DNA of 64,000 nt from Streptomyces liliifuscus (GTDB lineage Bacteria; Actinomycetota; Actinomycetes; Streptomycetales; Streptomycetaceae): contig NZ_CP066831.1 in NCBI RefSeq assembly GCF_016598615.1, forward strand, positions 7,130,001 through 7,194,000, in the 5' to 3' direction. The notes beneath the pieces were generated by a model that worked only from the letters and a program-made list of their open reading frames with translations, made no database searches and was not told where the DNA came from. Shown here one piece after another: positions 7,289 to 17,023 of the stretch (position 1 is its first letter; every line of letters starts with the position of its first letter). The position numbers were made by a program, and so were the translations under genes.

Positions 7289-9946
7289 GTGACCGAGAAC
7301 GCTCAGCAGCAGACGCCAGCCAACGCCCCCGAACTGCCGACCCAGTACGCGCCGGCCGAGGTAGAGGGGAAGCTGTACGAGCGCTGGGTGGAACGGGGTT
7401 ACTTCGCCGCCGACGCGAAGAGTGAGAAGCCGCCGTACACCATCGTCATTCCGCCGCCGAACGTCACCGGCAGCCTCCACCTGGGCCATGCCTTCCAGCA
7501 CACGCTCATGGACGCCCTGACCCGCCGCAAGCGCATGCAGGGGTACGAGGCGCTCTGGCTGCCCGGCATGGACCACGCCGGTATCGCCACGCAGAACAAG
7601 GTCGAGCAGCAGCTTGCCGAGGAGGGCAAGTCGCGGCACGACCTCGGGCGCGAGGCGTTCGTCGAGCGCGTCTGGCAGTGGAAGGAGGAGTACGGCGGCA
7701 GGATCCTCGGGCAGATGCGCCGGCTCGGGGACGGCGTGGACTGGGACCGTGAGCGGTTCACCATGGACGAGGGGCTGTCCAAGGCCGTCCAGACCATCTT
7801 CAAGAAGCTGTACGACGACGAGCTGATCTACCGCGCCGAGCGCATCATCAACTGGTGTCCCCGCTGTCTGACGGCCATTTCGGACATCGAGGTCGAGTAC
7901 CAGGAGGACGACGGCGAGCTCGTCTCCATCAAGTACGGCGAGGGTGACGAGACCCTCGTCGTCGCCACCACGCGTGCCGAGACGATGCTCGGTGACACCG
8001 CCGTCGCCGTTCACCCCGACGACGAGCGCTACCGGCACCTCATCGGCAAGCGCATCAAGCTGCCGCTGACCGACCGTTCCATCCCCGTCGTCGCGGACGC
8101 GCACGTCGACCCCGAGTTCGGCACGGGTGCCGTCAAGGTCACCCCCGCCCACGACCCGAACGACTTCGCCATCGGCCGGCGCCACGGCCTGGAGTCGATC
8201 ACGGTCATGGACGAGCGGGCGATCATCACCGTCCACGGCCCCTTCGAGGGACTCGACCGCTACGAGGCGCGTTCCGCCATCGTCGGCGCACTGCGCTCGC
8301 AGGGCCGGATCGTCGCCGAGAAGCGTCCGTACGTCCACAGCGTCGGGCACTGCTCGCGCTGCCGGACCACCATCGAGCCGCGGCAGTCCCTGCAGTGGTG
8401 GGTCAAGGTCGGCCCGCTCGCGCAGGCCGCCGGTGACGCGGTCCGCGACGGCCGGGTGAAGATCCACCCCGAGGACATGTCGAAGCGGTACTTCGACTGG
8501 GTCGACAACCTCAACGACTGGAACATCTCGCGTCAGCTGTGGTGGGGCCACCGCATCCCGATCTGGTACGGCCCGAACGGCGAGACGGTCTGTGTCGGCC
8601 CCGACGAGCAGCCGCCGGGCACCGAGGCCGAGGGCTGGCGGCAGGACACCGACGTCCTCGACACCTGGTTCTCGTCCGGCCTGTGGCCGTTCTCCACGCT
8701 CGGCTGGCCCGAACAGACCCCGGACCTCAAGAAGTTCTATCCGACCGACGTCCTGCTCACCGGCCACGACATCATCTTCTTCTGGGTCGCCCGGATGATG
8801 ATGTTCGGTCTGTACGCGATGGACGGCGAGGTCCCCTTCAAGACCATCGCCCTGACCGGTCTGGTCCGTGACGAGCGCGGCAAGAAGATGTCGAAGTCGT
8901 TCGGCAACGTCGTCGACCCGCTCGACTGGATGGACGCGTACGGCTCCGACGCCGTCCGCTTCACCCTGGCCCGCGGCGCCAACCCCGGTACGGACGTGCC
9001 GATCGGCGAGGACTGGGTCCAGGCGTCCCGTAACTTCGCCAACAAGATCTGGAACGCCACGCGGTTCGCGCTGATGAACGGCGCGACGGTCGAGGGTCCG
9101 CTGCCGGACGCGTCCGAGATGTCGGCGACGGACCGGTGGATCCTCTCCCGGCTCAACAAGACCGTCGCCGAAGTCGACGCGTTCTACGAGGACTTCCAGT
9201 TCGCGAAGCTCTCCGACGCGCTGTACCACTTCGCGTGGGACGAGGTCTTCGACTGGTACGTCGAGCTGTCGAAGACGACGTTCATGGCGGGCGGCGCGGC
9301 CGCCGACGTCAGCAAGCGGGTCCTCGGCGAGGTCCTGGACGTCACGCTGCGGCTGCTGCACCCGGTCGTCCCGTTCGTCACGGAGACGCTCTGGACCACG
9401 CTCACCGGTGGCGAGTCCGTCGTGATCGCGGACTGGCCCAAGGCTGTGCTGGTTCCTGGGGCTGACGCCCCGGGCGGCTTCCGTGATGCCGGTGCCGAGC
9501 GCGAGATCGAGATGCTTCAGCAGGTCATCACGGAGGTCCGCCGCTTCCGTGCCGACCAGGGGCTGCAGCCCGGCCAGCGGGTTCCGGCCCGGCTGACCCT
9601 CGACGGGACGGCTTTCGCCCCGCACGAGGCGGCCATCCGCCAGCTGCTGCGGCTCCAGCCCGAGGGCGACGCCTTCGCGGCCACGGCGACCCTGCCGGTC
9701 GCGGGCGCTCAGGTCGCGCTCGACCTCTCCGGCACGATCGATGTGGCGGCCGAGCGGAAGCGGCTTGCCAAGGACCTGGCCGCCGCCGAGAAGGAGAAGG
9801 CGCAGGCGAACGCGAAGCTCGGCAACGAGGCGTTCCTCGCGAAGGCGCCGGATCATGTCGTGGACAAGATCCGGGGGCGGCTTGCCAAGGCGGACGAGGA
9901 CATCGCCCGTATCCAGACCCAGCTGGAGGGGCTGCCGGAGGCGTAG
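7289..9946 (+). CDS. valS: Valine--tRNA ligase
   Basis: Class I aminoacyl-tRNA synthetase charging tRNA-Val in the cytoplasm. The HIGH box is HLGH (residues 64-67, in [12 protein letters not shown]) and the KMSKS box is at 533-537 ([10 protein letters not shown]). Between them lies the large CP1 editing domain, with [10 protein letters not shown] and [11 protein letters not shown] typical of valyl editing. [11 protein letters not shown] motif marks the Val/Ile/Leu group. The C-terminus is the charged coiled-coil arm specific to ValRS. At 885 residues it is of usual length. GTG 7289 is preceded by a -10 at leaderless distance. folC follows after 170 bp holding a dispersed repeat. Confidence 0.97.
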   Translation: MTENAQQQTPANAPELPTQYAPAEVEGKLYERWVERGYFAADAKSEKPPYTIVIPPPNVTGSLHLGHAFQHTLMDALTRRKRMQGYEALWLPGMDHAGIATQNKVEQQLAEEGKSRHDLGREAFVERVWQWKEEYGGRILGQMRRLGDGVDWDRERFTMDEGLSKAVQTIFKKLYDDELIYRAERIINWCPRCLTAISDIEVEYQEDDGELVSIKYGEGDETLVVATTRAETMLGDTAVAVHPDDERYRHLIGKRIKLPLTDRSIPVVADAHVDPEFGTGAVKVTPAHDPNDFAIGRRHGLESITVMDERAIITVHGPFEGLDRYEARSAIVGALRSQGRIVAEKRPYVHSVGHCSRCRTTIEPRQSLQWWVKVGPLAQAAGDAVRDGRVKIHPEDMSKRYFDWVDNLNDWNISRQLWWGHRIPIWYGPNGETVCVGPDEQPPGTEAEGWRQDTDVLDTWFSSGLWPFSTLGWPEQTPDLKKFYPTDVLLTGHDIIFFWVARMMMFGLYAMDGEVPFKTIALTGLVRDERGKKMSKSFGNVVDPLDWMDAYGSDAVRFTLARGANPGTDVPIGEDWVQASRNFANKIWNATRFALMNGATVEGPLPDASEMSATDRWILSRLNKTVAEVDAFYEDFQFAKLSDALYHFAWDEVFDWYVELSKTTFMAGGAAADVSKRVLGEVLDVTLRLLHPVVPFVTETLWTTLTGGESVVIADWPKAVLVPGADAPGGFRDAGAEREIEMLQQVITEVRRFRADQGLQPGQRVPARLTLDGTAFAPHEAAIRQLLRLQPEGDAFAATATLPVAGAQVALDLSGTIDVAAERKRLAKDLAAAEKEKAQANAKLGNEAFLAKAPDHVVDKIRGRLAKADEDIARIQTQLEGLPEA

Positions 9947-10045
9947 GCGGCGCACGCCTTCGCCCGGGGGCGGGTGCCGTGGCCGGGCCCCCGTCATCGA
10001 GCGCTCCCGCCGGTTCGTTGTCGGCCGCGGGACCGTCGTGGCTTG

Positions 10046-10067
10046 TCGCGCAGTTCCCCGCGCCCCT
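10046..10067 (-). repeat. Single copy of the dispersed GC-rich intergenic repeat
   Basis: TCGCGCAGTTCCCCGCGCCC is the minus-orientation copy of the core seen at 335 and 39077. It is followed by CTGAAGGGGGCTGCGCCCTC, which can also fold. It fills the valS-folC gap. Confidence 0.65.
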
Positions 10068-10116
10068 GAAGGGGGCTGCGCCCTCCCAGGGGCGGGGGGC
10101 TCCGTAGACTGGGGGT

Positions 10117-11631
10117 GTGAGTGAGTTCCCGCACGACAGCAGTGAGTCAGACCCGGCCGACCCGTTCGACGAGATCGTCGAGGCGGAGACCGGGCGTGAT
10201 CCCGATCTCGCCGTGATCGAGGCCGGCAGCCGTACCCTGCGCACGCAGGGCGGGCCGCCGGAGTCCGACATTCCCACGCGCCCGGCCGACCAGGAGACCG
10301 ACAAGGCGCTCCGTGAGGTCGAGGCCGAGCTCGCGACGCGCTGGGGCGAGACCAAGCTGGAGCCGTCCGTGAGCCGCATCTCCGCGCTCATGGACGTGCT
10401 GGGGGAGCCGCAGCGCGCGTATCCCTCCATCCACATCACGGGGACGAACGGCAAGACGTCGACCGCCCGCATGATCGAGGCCCTCCTCGGCGCCTTCGAC
10501 CTGCGCACCGGGCGGTACACCTCGCCGCACGTCCAGTCGATCACCGAGCGCATCAGCCTGGACGGCGCCGCGATCTCCGCCGACCGGTTCGTGGAGACGT
10601 ACCGGGACATCCAGCCGTACGTCGAGATGGTCGACTCCCAGCAGGAGTTCCGCCTCTCCTTCTTCGAGGTCCTCACGGGCATGGCGTACGCGGCCTTCGC
10701 GGACGCGCCCGTCGACGTGGCCGTCGTGGAGGTGGGGATGGGCGGCAGCTGGGACGCCACGAACGTGATCGACGGGGACGTCGCCGTCGTGACCCCGATC
10801 GATCTGGACCACACCGACCGCCTCGGTACCACCCCCGGGGAGATCGCCAAGGAGAAGGCCGGGATCGTCAAGCAGGACGCGACGGTGATCCTGGCCCAGC
10901 AGCCCGTCGACGCCGCCCAGGTGATGCTCAAGAAGGCCGTCGAGGTCGATGCCACAGTCGCCCGCGAGGGGCTCGAGTTCGGCGTCGTGAGCCGCCAGGT
11001 CGCCGTCGGCGGGCAGCTGCTGACCCTCCGGGGGCTGGGCGGGGAGTACGACGAGGTGTACATCCCGCTGCACGGGGCGTACCAGGCGCACAACGCGGCG
11101 GTGGCGCTCGCCGCGGTGGAGGCGTTCTTCGGGGTCGGGTCCCAGCGGCCCGAGCCGCTCGACATCGACACGGTCCGCAAGGCCTTCGCTGCGGTGTCCT
11201 CGCCCGGGCGGCTGGAGATCGTGCGGCGGTCGCCGACGGTCGTGCTGGACGCCGCGCACAATCCGGCGGGGGCACGGGCGACCGCCGAGGGTGTCCGTGA
11301 GGTCTTCGACTTCAGCCGGCTGATCGGTGTCGTGGGGTCGAGCGGGGACAAGAACGTACGGGGGCTGCTGGAGGCCTTCGAGCCGATCTTCACCGAGGTC
11401 GTCGTCACGCAGAACTCCAGCCACCGGGCCATGGACGTGGACTCGCTCGCCGCGATCGCCGTCGAGGTGTTCGGGGACGACCGGGTGCAGGTCGAGTCCC
11501 GGCTGGACGATGCCCTGGAGGCCGCGATCACGCTGGCCGAGGAGGAGGCGGAGTACGCGGGGGCCGGGGTGCTGGTGACCGGTTCCGTGATCACTGTGGG
11601 CGAGGCCCGGTTGCTGCTGGGGAGGGGCTGA
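10117..11631 (+). CDS. folC: Bifunctional folylpolyglutamate synthase/dihydrofolate synthase
   Basis: Mur-ligase-fold enzyme that joins glutamate to dihydropteroate and lengthens the polyglutamate tail of folates. The ATP loop GTNGKTST starts at residue 109 (HITGTNGKTSTARMIEALL). Further family blocks are YTSPHVQSITERI, ATNVIDGDVAVVTPIDLDHT, GEIAKEKAGI and VVLDAAHNPAGA. At 504 residues it has a ~70-residue acidic N-terminal extension compared with short homologues, common in Streptomyces. A -10-like TAGACT ends six bases before GTG 10117, so the mRNA is probably leaderless. A DUF4233-type gene starts 3 bp after the stop, implying co-transcription. Confidence 0.95.
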   Translation: MSEFPHDSSESDPADPFDEIVEAETGRDPDLAVIEAGSRTLRTQGGPPESDIPTRPADQETDKALREVEAELATRWGETKLEPSVSRISALMDVLGEPQRAYPSIHITGTNGKTSTARMIEALLGAFDLRTGRYTSPHVQSITERISLDGAAISADRFVETYRDIQPYVEMVDSQQEFRLSFFEVLTGMAYAAFADAPVDVAVVEVGMGGSWDATNVIDGDVAVVTPIDLDHTDRLGTTPGEIAKEKAGIVKQDATVILAQQPVDAAQVMLKKAVEVDATVAREGLEFGVVSRQVAVGGQLLTLRGLGGEYDEVYIPLHGAYQAHNAAVALAAVEAFFGVGSQRPEPLDIDTVRKAFAAVSSPGRLEIVRRSPTVVLDAAHNPAGARATAEGVREVFDFSRLIGVVGSSGDKNVRGLLEAFEPIFTEVVVTQNSSHRAMDVDSLAAIAVEVFGDDRVQVESRLDDALEAAITLAEEEAEYAGAGVLVTGSVITVGEARLLLGRG

Positions 11632-11634
11632 TCC

Positions 11635-11988
11635 GTGCGTACGCTCTGTGCTTCGACGCTGATCGGTGAGTTCTTCGTCATCGGTTTCGCGGGGCTCGTC
11701 GCGATGAAGGATCCCGATCTGTCCATGGCCACGGTCTGGACGGTGAGTGGGGTCGCGATGGTGTTGTGCCTGTTGCTCTGCGGGATGATCACGCGGCCGG
11801 GGGGTGTCCAGCTGGGGTGGGCGCTGCAGGTCGTGCTGATCGCCAGCGGGTTCGTCGTGCCGACCATGTTCTTCCTCGGTGCCGTCTTCGCCGCCCTGTG
11901 GTGGGCCTCGGTCCACTTCGGCCGCAAGGTGGAGGAGGCGAAGGCGCGGTTCGCCGCGCAGGCCGAGACCGGGGGTAACACGGCGTAG
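11635..11988 (+). CDS. DUF4233-type small membrane protein
   Basis: A 117-residue protein with three or four hydrophobic helices (LIGEFFVIGFAGLVAM, VWTVSGVAMVLCLLLCG, LGWALQVVLIASGFVVP, MFFLGAVFAALWWASVHFG) and a charged cytosolic tail. Actinobacterial genomes regularly have such a DUF4233 protein directly after folC, and the 3-bp gap here repeats that pattern. The function is unknown. The start GTG 11635 is fixed by the adjacent folC stop. Confidence 0.8.
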   Translation: MRTLCASTLIGEFFVIGFAGLVAMKDPDLSMATVWTVSGVAMVLCLLLCGMITRPGGVQLGWALQVVLIASGFVVPTMFFLGAVFAALWWASVHFGRKVEEAKARFAAQAETGGNTA

Positions 11989-12208
11989 GCGTGATATTCA
12001 GCCTCTCCGGCGTCTGAGGAGCGGGGGTTCGGGGGCGGAGCCCCTGAGTCAGGGACGGGAATGGGTAGGGGCGGCGGGGGCGAAAACAGCCGGGTCGGCC
12101 GGTATCGGACCGGCCCTCCCCGTAGCAGCTGACGCTGCGTAACACGCACCCGGACACGCCCTGTAGCCTCGGTCATCCGCACATCTGTGACCCGAAGGAG
12201 CCACCACC
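11989..12208. other. Intergenic region with a GC-rich fold-back
   Basis: The bases around 12025-12044 (GGGGTTC, GGGGGCG, GAGCCCC) can fold back, a motif common between Streptomyces genes; a related CTCCGCCCCC stretch is found at 38937. A TAGCCT at about 12165 may be the -10 of ndk. No coding signal is seen. Confidence 0.4.
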
Positions 12209-12622
12209 GTGAGCCAGCGCACCCTCGTCCTTCTCAAGCCCGACGCGGTCCGTCGCGGCCTGACCGGCGAGATCATCAGCCGCATCGAGCGCAAGGCCGG
12301 CTGGGAGATCACCGCGCTGGAGCTGCGCACGCTGGACCAGGACACGCTGGAGCAGCACTACGGCGAGCACAAGGGCAAGCCCTTCTACGAGCCCCTGGTC
12401 GCCTTCATGGCCTCCGGCCCGGTCGTGGCGCTGGTCGTCGAGGGCGAGCGCGTCATCGAGGGCGTACGGGCACTCGCGGGCCCGACCGACCCGATCGCCG
12501 CCGCCCCCGGCTCCATCCGTGGCGACTTCGGTGTCATCGTCCGGGAGAACCTGATCCACGCCTCCGACTCCGAGGAGTCCGCCGAGCGAGAGCTGAAGAT
12601 CTTCTTCCCGGGCCTCGCCTGA
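12209..12622 (+). CDS. ndk: Nucleoside diphosphate kinase
   Basis: Transfers the gamma phosphate from ATP to nucleoside diphosphates through a phospho-His intermediate, balancing NTP pools. It has 137 residues, the standard length. The N-terminal block TLVLLKPDAVRRGLTGEI and the active site NLIHASDSEESAERE with the catalytic His are visible. GTG 12209 is preceded by GAAGGAG at good spacing. A long repeat block separates it from mreB. Confidence 0.97.
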   Translation: MSQRTLVLLKPDAVRRGLTGEIISRIERKAGWEITALELRTLDQDTLEQHYGEHKGKPFYEPLVAFMASGPVVALVVEGERVIEGVRALAGPTDPIAAAPGSIRGDFGVIVRENLIHASDSEESAERELKIFFPGLA

Positions 12623-12699
12623 CCGCTCCCCGACGGACCACCGACCCGCCACACCCCGAGGCCCACACCACTGGCGGGCCGAGGGGTGCGGTGCATGGC

Positions 12700-13775
12700 A
12701 CCCGGCGCCGGCACCCGGGAGACTCCCCCAGGCCCCAGGCTGGGACCTGGCTCCATTCCCGGCAGCCCAGGGTCCGGCCTGCCAGGCGTGGGCGCGCCCA
12801 GGAGACCGGTTCTGCGCCCGGCAGGCCAGGCTGCCGGGCGCAGTGAACCCGGGCCTGGCAGCCGGGCGGTGGGCGCCCGGGGCACCGGTTCTGTGCCTGG
12901 CAAGCCGGCAAACCCGGCAGGCCCAGGCCGCTGGGCGAGCAAGCTTGGGCCCGGGCTCAGCGTCCGGGGTTCAGCGAGCCCAGCCGAGATCCGGGGCTCA
13001 GCGAGTCCGGGCCCAGTATCCGGGGCTCAGCGAGCCCAGGCACGGCAAGCCCAGGCCCAGCAAGCCCGGACCCAGAGCCCAAGCCCGGCATCCCGGTGCT
13101 CAGCGAGTCCGGGCCCGGCATCCGGGGCCCAGCGAGCCCGGAGCCAGCCCCCGGAGCTCAGCAAGCCCAGACTCAGCACCCGGGCCCGCGAGCCCGGCCC
13201 CAGCATCCGGGGCTCTTTGGGCCCAAGCCCGGCATCCCAAGGCTCAGAACCCCGGGCCCAGCAAGCCCGGGCCCAGCAAGCCCGAGCCCGGCAGGCCCAG
13301 GCCGCTGGGCCGGCAAGCCCGAGCCCGGACTCAGCCTGCGGGGCTCAGCGAGCCGAGGCGCGACATCCCGGGCCCAGCGCCCGGACCCAGAGCCCAAGCC
13401 CGGCATCCCAAGCCCAGCAAGCCCAGACCCAGTACCCGGGCCCCGCGAGCCCAGCCCCAGCCTCCGAGGCTCAGCAAGCCCAGACTCAGCACCCGGGCCC
13501 CCGAGGCTCAGTGGGCCCAAGCCCGGCACCCCCAGGCTCAGCAAGCCCAGACTCAGCACCCGGGCCCCCGAGGCTCAGTGGGCCCAAGCCCGGCACCCCC
13601 AGGCCCAGCAAGCCCAAGCCCCGCAGCCCAGTCTCAGCAATCTCGGGTCCAAGCAAGCCCAGCCCAGTAGTCCAGGCCCAGCAAGCCCGGGCTAAGCTCC
13701 GGCTTCCCAGGTCCAGCAAACCGAAGCCCCGCATCCCAGACCCCGCCGCCCCGCCCCGTCACCCGTTGTTCAGTC
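12700..13775. repeat. GC-rich tandem repeat block between ndk and mreB
   Basis: About 1.1 kb built from degenerate units of the type GCCCAGCAAGCCCGG and GGCTCAGCAAGCCC. The clearest part is two identical 67-bp copies (13467-13533 and 13534-13600) followed by a decaying third. A further repeated phrase (CCGGCAGGCCCAGGCCGCTG) occurs near 12917 and 13289. All three plus frames and some minus frames are open over long distances because the unit lacks stop triplets. The 67-bp period is not a multiple of three, so conserved coding is unlikely. The block is probably a minisatellite-like intergenic region that could affect transcription or structure upstream of mreB. Confidence 0.85.
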
Positions 13776-13902
13776 CGCACCCACCCGTTCGTCCCGTCGG
13801 GAACCCGCTTCACCAGGAATCTTCTGATGTCATGTCAGGCACCTGGGCTTCTGACCTGGGAGCGGCGCACAATGGCTGCTGTCGGTTGGCATATGCGTGG
13901 CG

Positions 13903-13926
13903 ATCGAGGGAACGCGTTCCCCCGAT
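13903..13926. promoter_or_regulatory. 24-bp palindrome upstream of mreB
   Basis: ATCGAGGGAACG followed directly by CGTTCCCCCGAT is a 12+12 palindrome with one mismatch, about 170 bp before the mreB ATG and just after the repeat block. It looks like a dimeric regulator site. The regulator is unknown. Confidence 0.45.
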
Positions 13927-14095
13927 GGACCGTCTCCAGAAGCGGGGCGGCACGTCATCTGGTCACAATGGCGAAGACCCTCGCGCGGTGTTCGTGCAGG
14001 CGAGACTACGATGGAAGCCTTCACGTCACAGCGCTCACCCTCGCCGACCTAAAAAGCCATCAAAAGCTCCACTTGGGAAGGCCAGACGAATCCTG

Positions 14096-15127
14096 ATGGG
14101 GAACTCAATGTCGTTCATCGGCCGTGACATGGCTGTCGACCTCGGGACCGCCAACACGCTGGTGTACGTCAGGGGTCGCGGGATCGTACTCAACGAGCCG
14201 TCCGTCGTCGCGATCAACACCAACACCGGTGGCATCCTCGCGGTCGGCGCGGAAGCGAAGAAGATGATCGGGCGGACGCCGGGCAACATCGTTGCCGTGC
14301 GCCCGCTGAAGGACGGTGTCATCGCCGACTTCGAGATCACCGAGCGCATGCTCCGCTACTTCATCCTGAAGATCCACAAGCGGCGCTATCTCGCCCGTCC
14401 TCGCGTCGTCGTCTGTGTGCCCTCGGGCATCACGGGCGTCGAGCGCCGTGCCGTCATCGAGGCGTCGTCCCAGGCCGGCGCCCGCCAGGTGCACATCATC
14501 GAGGAGCCCATGGCCGCGGCCATCGGCTCCGGCCTGCCGGTCCACGAGGCCACGGGCAACATGGTGGTGGACATCGGCGGCGGCACCACGGAGGTCGCGG
14601 TCATCTCGCTCGGCGGAATCGTCACGGCACAGTCCATCCGTGTCGCCGGCGACGAGCTGGACAACGCGATCATCCAGCACATCAAGAAGGAGTACTCGCT
14701 CCTTCTCGGTGAGCGGACGGCCGAGCAGATCAAGATCACGATCGGTTCCGCGTACGACCTCGACAATGACGAACACACCGAAATCCGCGGCCGGGACCTG
14801 GTCTCCGGCCTCCCGAAGACCGTAGTCATCTCGGCCGCCGAAGTCCGCAAGGCGATCGAGGAGCCCGTCAACGCCATCGTGGACGCGGTCAAGACCACCC
14901 TCGACAAGTGCCCGCCGGAGCTGTCCGGCGACGTCATGGACCGCGGGATCGTGCTCACCGGTGGTGGCGCCCTGCTGCGCGGTCTCGACGAGCGGCTGCG
15001 TCGCGAGACCGGCATGCCGATCCATATCGCGGAGGATCCGCTCGACAGCGTGGCGCTCGGCTCCGGCAAGTGCGTCGAGGAGTTCGAGGCGCTCCAGCAG
15101 GTTCTGGACGCCCAGCCGCGCAGATGA
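14096..15127 (+). CDS. mreB: Rod shape-determining protein MreB
   Basis: Actin-like ATPase that polymerises under the membrane. In streptomycetes it serves mainly spore-wall synthesis rather than hyphal growth. It has 343 residues. The phosphate-1 region is [21 protein letters not shown], here cited by its key residues D, G and T; phosphate-2 is [18 protein letters not shown] and the adenosine motif is [18 protein letters not shown] 14096 ([11 protein letters not shown]) is chosen; the frame is open far upstream through the repeats but without homology. A hairpin follows, so mreC may be partly uncoupled. It is the first gene of the mre-pbp2-rodA cluster. Confidence 0.96.
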   Translation: MGNSMSFIGRDMAVDLGTANTLVYVRGRGIVLNEPSVVAINTNTGGILAVGAEAKKMIGRTPGNIVAVRPLKDGVIADFEITERMLRYFILKIHKRRYLARPRVVVCVPSGITGVERRAVIEASSQAGARQVHIIEEPMAAAIGSGLPVHEATGNMVVDIGGGTTEVAVISLGGIVTAQSIRVAGDELDNAIIQHIKKEYSLLLGERTAEQIKITIGSAYDLDNDEHTEIRGRDLVSGLPKTVVISAAEVRKAIEEPVNAIVDAVKTTLDKCPPELSGDVMDRGIVLTGGGALLRGLDERLRRETGMPIHIAEDPLDSVALGSGKCVEEFEALQQVLDAQPRR

Positions 15128-15141
15128 AGTAACTCTTCGAT

Positions 15142-15177
15142 TCCGCCGTACGGGATGATCCCTTCTCGTACGGCGGA
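15142..15177 (+). terminator. Hairpin between mreB and mreC
   Basis: CCGCCGTACG and CGTACGGCGG are perfect 10-bp arms around a 14-nt loop, 15 bp after the mreB stop. It may reduce read-through, setting mreB apart from mreC-rodA. Confidence 0.65.
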
Positions 15178-15299
15178 TCGTTGATATTCAGGCATAAGCT
15201 CCCCCATAACGCCGCCCCGCGGGTCCGCGCTCCGGGTACTCCGGGGATCTTCCGGGTGAGCCATACACGTATTCGACGAGGAAGGCACGGCCGCCGCAC

Positions 15300-16244
15300 G
15301 TGAGGGACACACGAGAGAGCCGGCTGCTCTTGGTGCTGCTGATCGCCATCGCGTTCGCTTTGATCACGGTGGACATCCGCGGTGGCAAGGATTCGCCGGT
15401 CGACGGTGCCCGGCAGGCCGCCGCCACGGTCTTCGGCCCGATCGAGGACGGGGTGTCCTCCGCGGTCGACCCCGTCGGCAACGCGATCGAGGCCGTGAAG
15501 GGATCCGGCGGCCGCCACGACCGCATCGCCCAACTGGAGCGCGACAACGCCGCGTTGAAGGCGAAGCTGGGCAGCGACGACCGTAACCGCAGCCGCCTCA
15601 AACAGCTCGACAAGGTCCTCAAGACGGCCGGCGCCGGGCAGTACGGCATCAAGGGCGCCGAGGTCATCGCCATAGGAGCGGCCCAGGGCTTCTCCTGGAC
15701 CGTGACCATCGACGTCGGCGCGAACGACGGCATCAAGCGCGACATGACCGTCCTGAACGGAGACGGGCTGGTCGGGCGCGTCACCACCGTGGGGCCCAGC
15801 ACCGCCACCGTGCTGCTCGCCAACGACCCCGACTTCACGGTCGGCACGCGCATGGAGGCCACCGACGAGCTGGGCTTCGCCTCCGGCCAGGGGGACCGCC
15901 CGCTGCGCGTGGAGCTGCTCAACGGCAAGGCCAAGATCAGGAAGGGTGACCGGCTGGTCACCTTCGGATCCCAGGCCGACCGGCCGTTCGTGCCCGGTGT
16001 CCCCGTCGGCATCGTGTCCCGCGTCGACCCCTCCGGCGGCGACCTGACCCGCACGCTCTACGTCACGCCGTACGTGTCCTTCACCAAGCTCGACATCGTC
16101 GGCGTCGTCGTCCAGGCCCCGCGCAAGGACCCACGTGACGACGTGCTGCCGCCCAAACCGGAGCCAACGCCCACGCCGACCGTGACCGTGACGGTCACGC
16201 CCTCGGCGAACGCGCCCGCCGACGGTCTGCAGCAAGAGCAGTAG
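15300..16244 (+). CDS. mreC: Rod shape-determining protein MreC
   Basis: Bitopic protein that scaffolds the cell-wall elongation complex outside the membrane. Its 314 residues contain an N-terminal hydrophobic anchor (LLLVLLIAIAFALITVDI), a coiled coil (IAQLERDNAALKAKLGSDDR) and the beta-barrel MreC domain (IGAAQGFSWTVTIDVGANDG; GLVGRVTTVGPSTATVLLAN). The C-terminal tail is Pro/Thr-rich. GTG 15300 is used. mreD follows after 19 bp. Confidence 0.95.
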   Translation: MRDTRESRLLLVLLIAIAFALITVDIRGGKDSPVDGARQAAATVFGPIEDGVSSAVDPVGNAIEAVKGSGGRHDRIAQLERDNAALKAKLGSDDRNRSRLKQLDKVLKTAGAGQYGIKGAEVIAIGAAQGFSWTVTIDVGANDGIKRDMTVLNGDGLVGRVTTVGPSTATVLLANDPDFTVGTRMEATDELGFASGQGDRPLRVELLNGKAKIRKGDRLVTFGSQADRPFVPGVPVGIVSRVDPSGGDLTRTLYVTPYVSFTKLDIVGVVVQAPRKDPRDDVLPPKPEPTPTPTVTVTVTPSANAPADGLQQEQ

Positions 16245-16263
16245 GAAGTAGGAGCTGAATCCC

Positions 16264-16944
16264 ATGCGCTTCAACCGAATGCTGCTCTCCACCACCCTCG
16301 TGGTCGTCGCCCTGGTGATCCAGGTGAGCGTCCTGGCCCGGCTCCACCTGCCGGGCGCCGTCCCCGATCTGCTGCTGCTCACCGTCCTCGGCCTCGCCCT
16401 GGTCTACGGCCATGTCGGCGGCGCCCTCATCGGCTTCGGTGCGGGCCTGCTCGCCGACCTGGCCCCGCCCGCCGACCACGCCGCCGGGCGCTACGCCCTC
16501 GTGCTGTGTGTCATCGGCTACCTCGCCGGACTCGCCAAGCCCGAGAACGGCCAGCTCAAGTCAGCGACCGGCCCGATGGCCGTGGTCGTCGCCGCCGCGG
16601 TCGGATCCACGCTCCTGTACGCGGGAGTGGGCGCCCTCGTCGGCGACACCGCCGCCCGCCATGTGGGCCTGAGCAGCCTGCTGTTCACGGCTGCCCTGTA
16701 CGACCTGCTGCTCGCCCCGTTCGTCGTACCCGGGATCATGGCCCTGGCCCGGCGCGCCGAGAACGACCCGCTCGCCGAAGCCGGTGGCGGCGGCGGTTCC
16801 GGCAAGAAACCCGACGTCACCGCGGGCTGGCTGTCCTCCGGCACGGGTCTGAGCATCGGCAGCCAGCGCGGCGGCCTGAGAGTCAAGGCGGCCAGGGCGC
16901 GCGTCGCGCGTGCGGGACGCATCAAGGGGGTCAAGCGGCTGTGA
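16264..16944 (+). CDS. mreD: Rod shape-determining protein MreD
   Basis: Polytopic inner-membrane partner of MreC. It has 226 residues with about five hydrophobic segments (LLSTTLVVVALVIQVSVLA, LLLLTVLGLALVYGHVGGAL and others) and a basic C-terminal tail (RVKAARARVARAGRIKGVKR). The tail is longer than in E. coli MreD, as is usual in actinobacteria. It lies between mreC and pbp2, with 79 bp before the next start. Confidence 0.9.
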   Translation: MRFNRMLLSTTLVVVALVIQVSVLARLHLPGAVPDLLLLTVLGLALVYGHVGGALIGFGAGLLADLAPPADHAAGRYALVLCVIGYLAGLAKPENGQLKSATGPMAVVVAAAVGSTLLYAGVGALVGDTAARHVGLSSLLFTAALYDLLLAPFVVPGIMALARRAENDPLAEAGGGGGSGKKPDVTAGWLSSGTGLSIGSQRGGLRVKAARARVARAGRIKGVKRL

Positions 16945-17023
16945 GAGCGGCGCTCACGACAACTGCACACCGTGTGGGCTCTCACGAGGTCGGCACACCG
17001 CAAGAGCTGAGGGAGGGGGATCA

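Noticed and set aside
9528-12182. Minus-strand open frame across valS, folC and the next gene
   Set aside because: It covers three well-supported plus-strand genes and has no recognisable domain.
12700-13775. Repeat block considered as a CRISPR array
   Set aside because: Units are degenerate and lack constant repeats with unique spacers of even length, and no cas genes are nearby.
12686-14095. Long plus-strand open frame through the repeat block into mreB
   Set aside because: It is open only because repeat units lack stop triplets; other frames are open too, and MreB homology begins at 14096.
13827-14096. 89-codon frame overlapping the mreB start (TGATG)
   Set aside because: Third-position GC is low for this genome and no ribosome site or known motif is present; it is probably chance.
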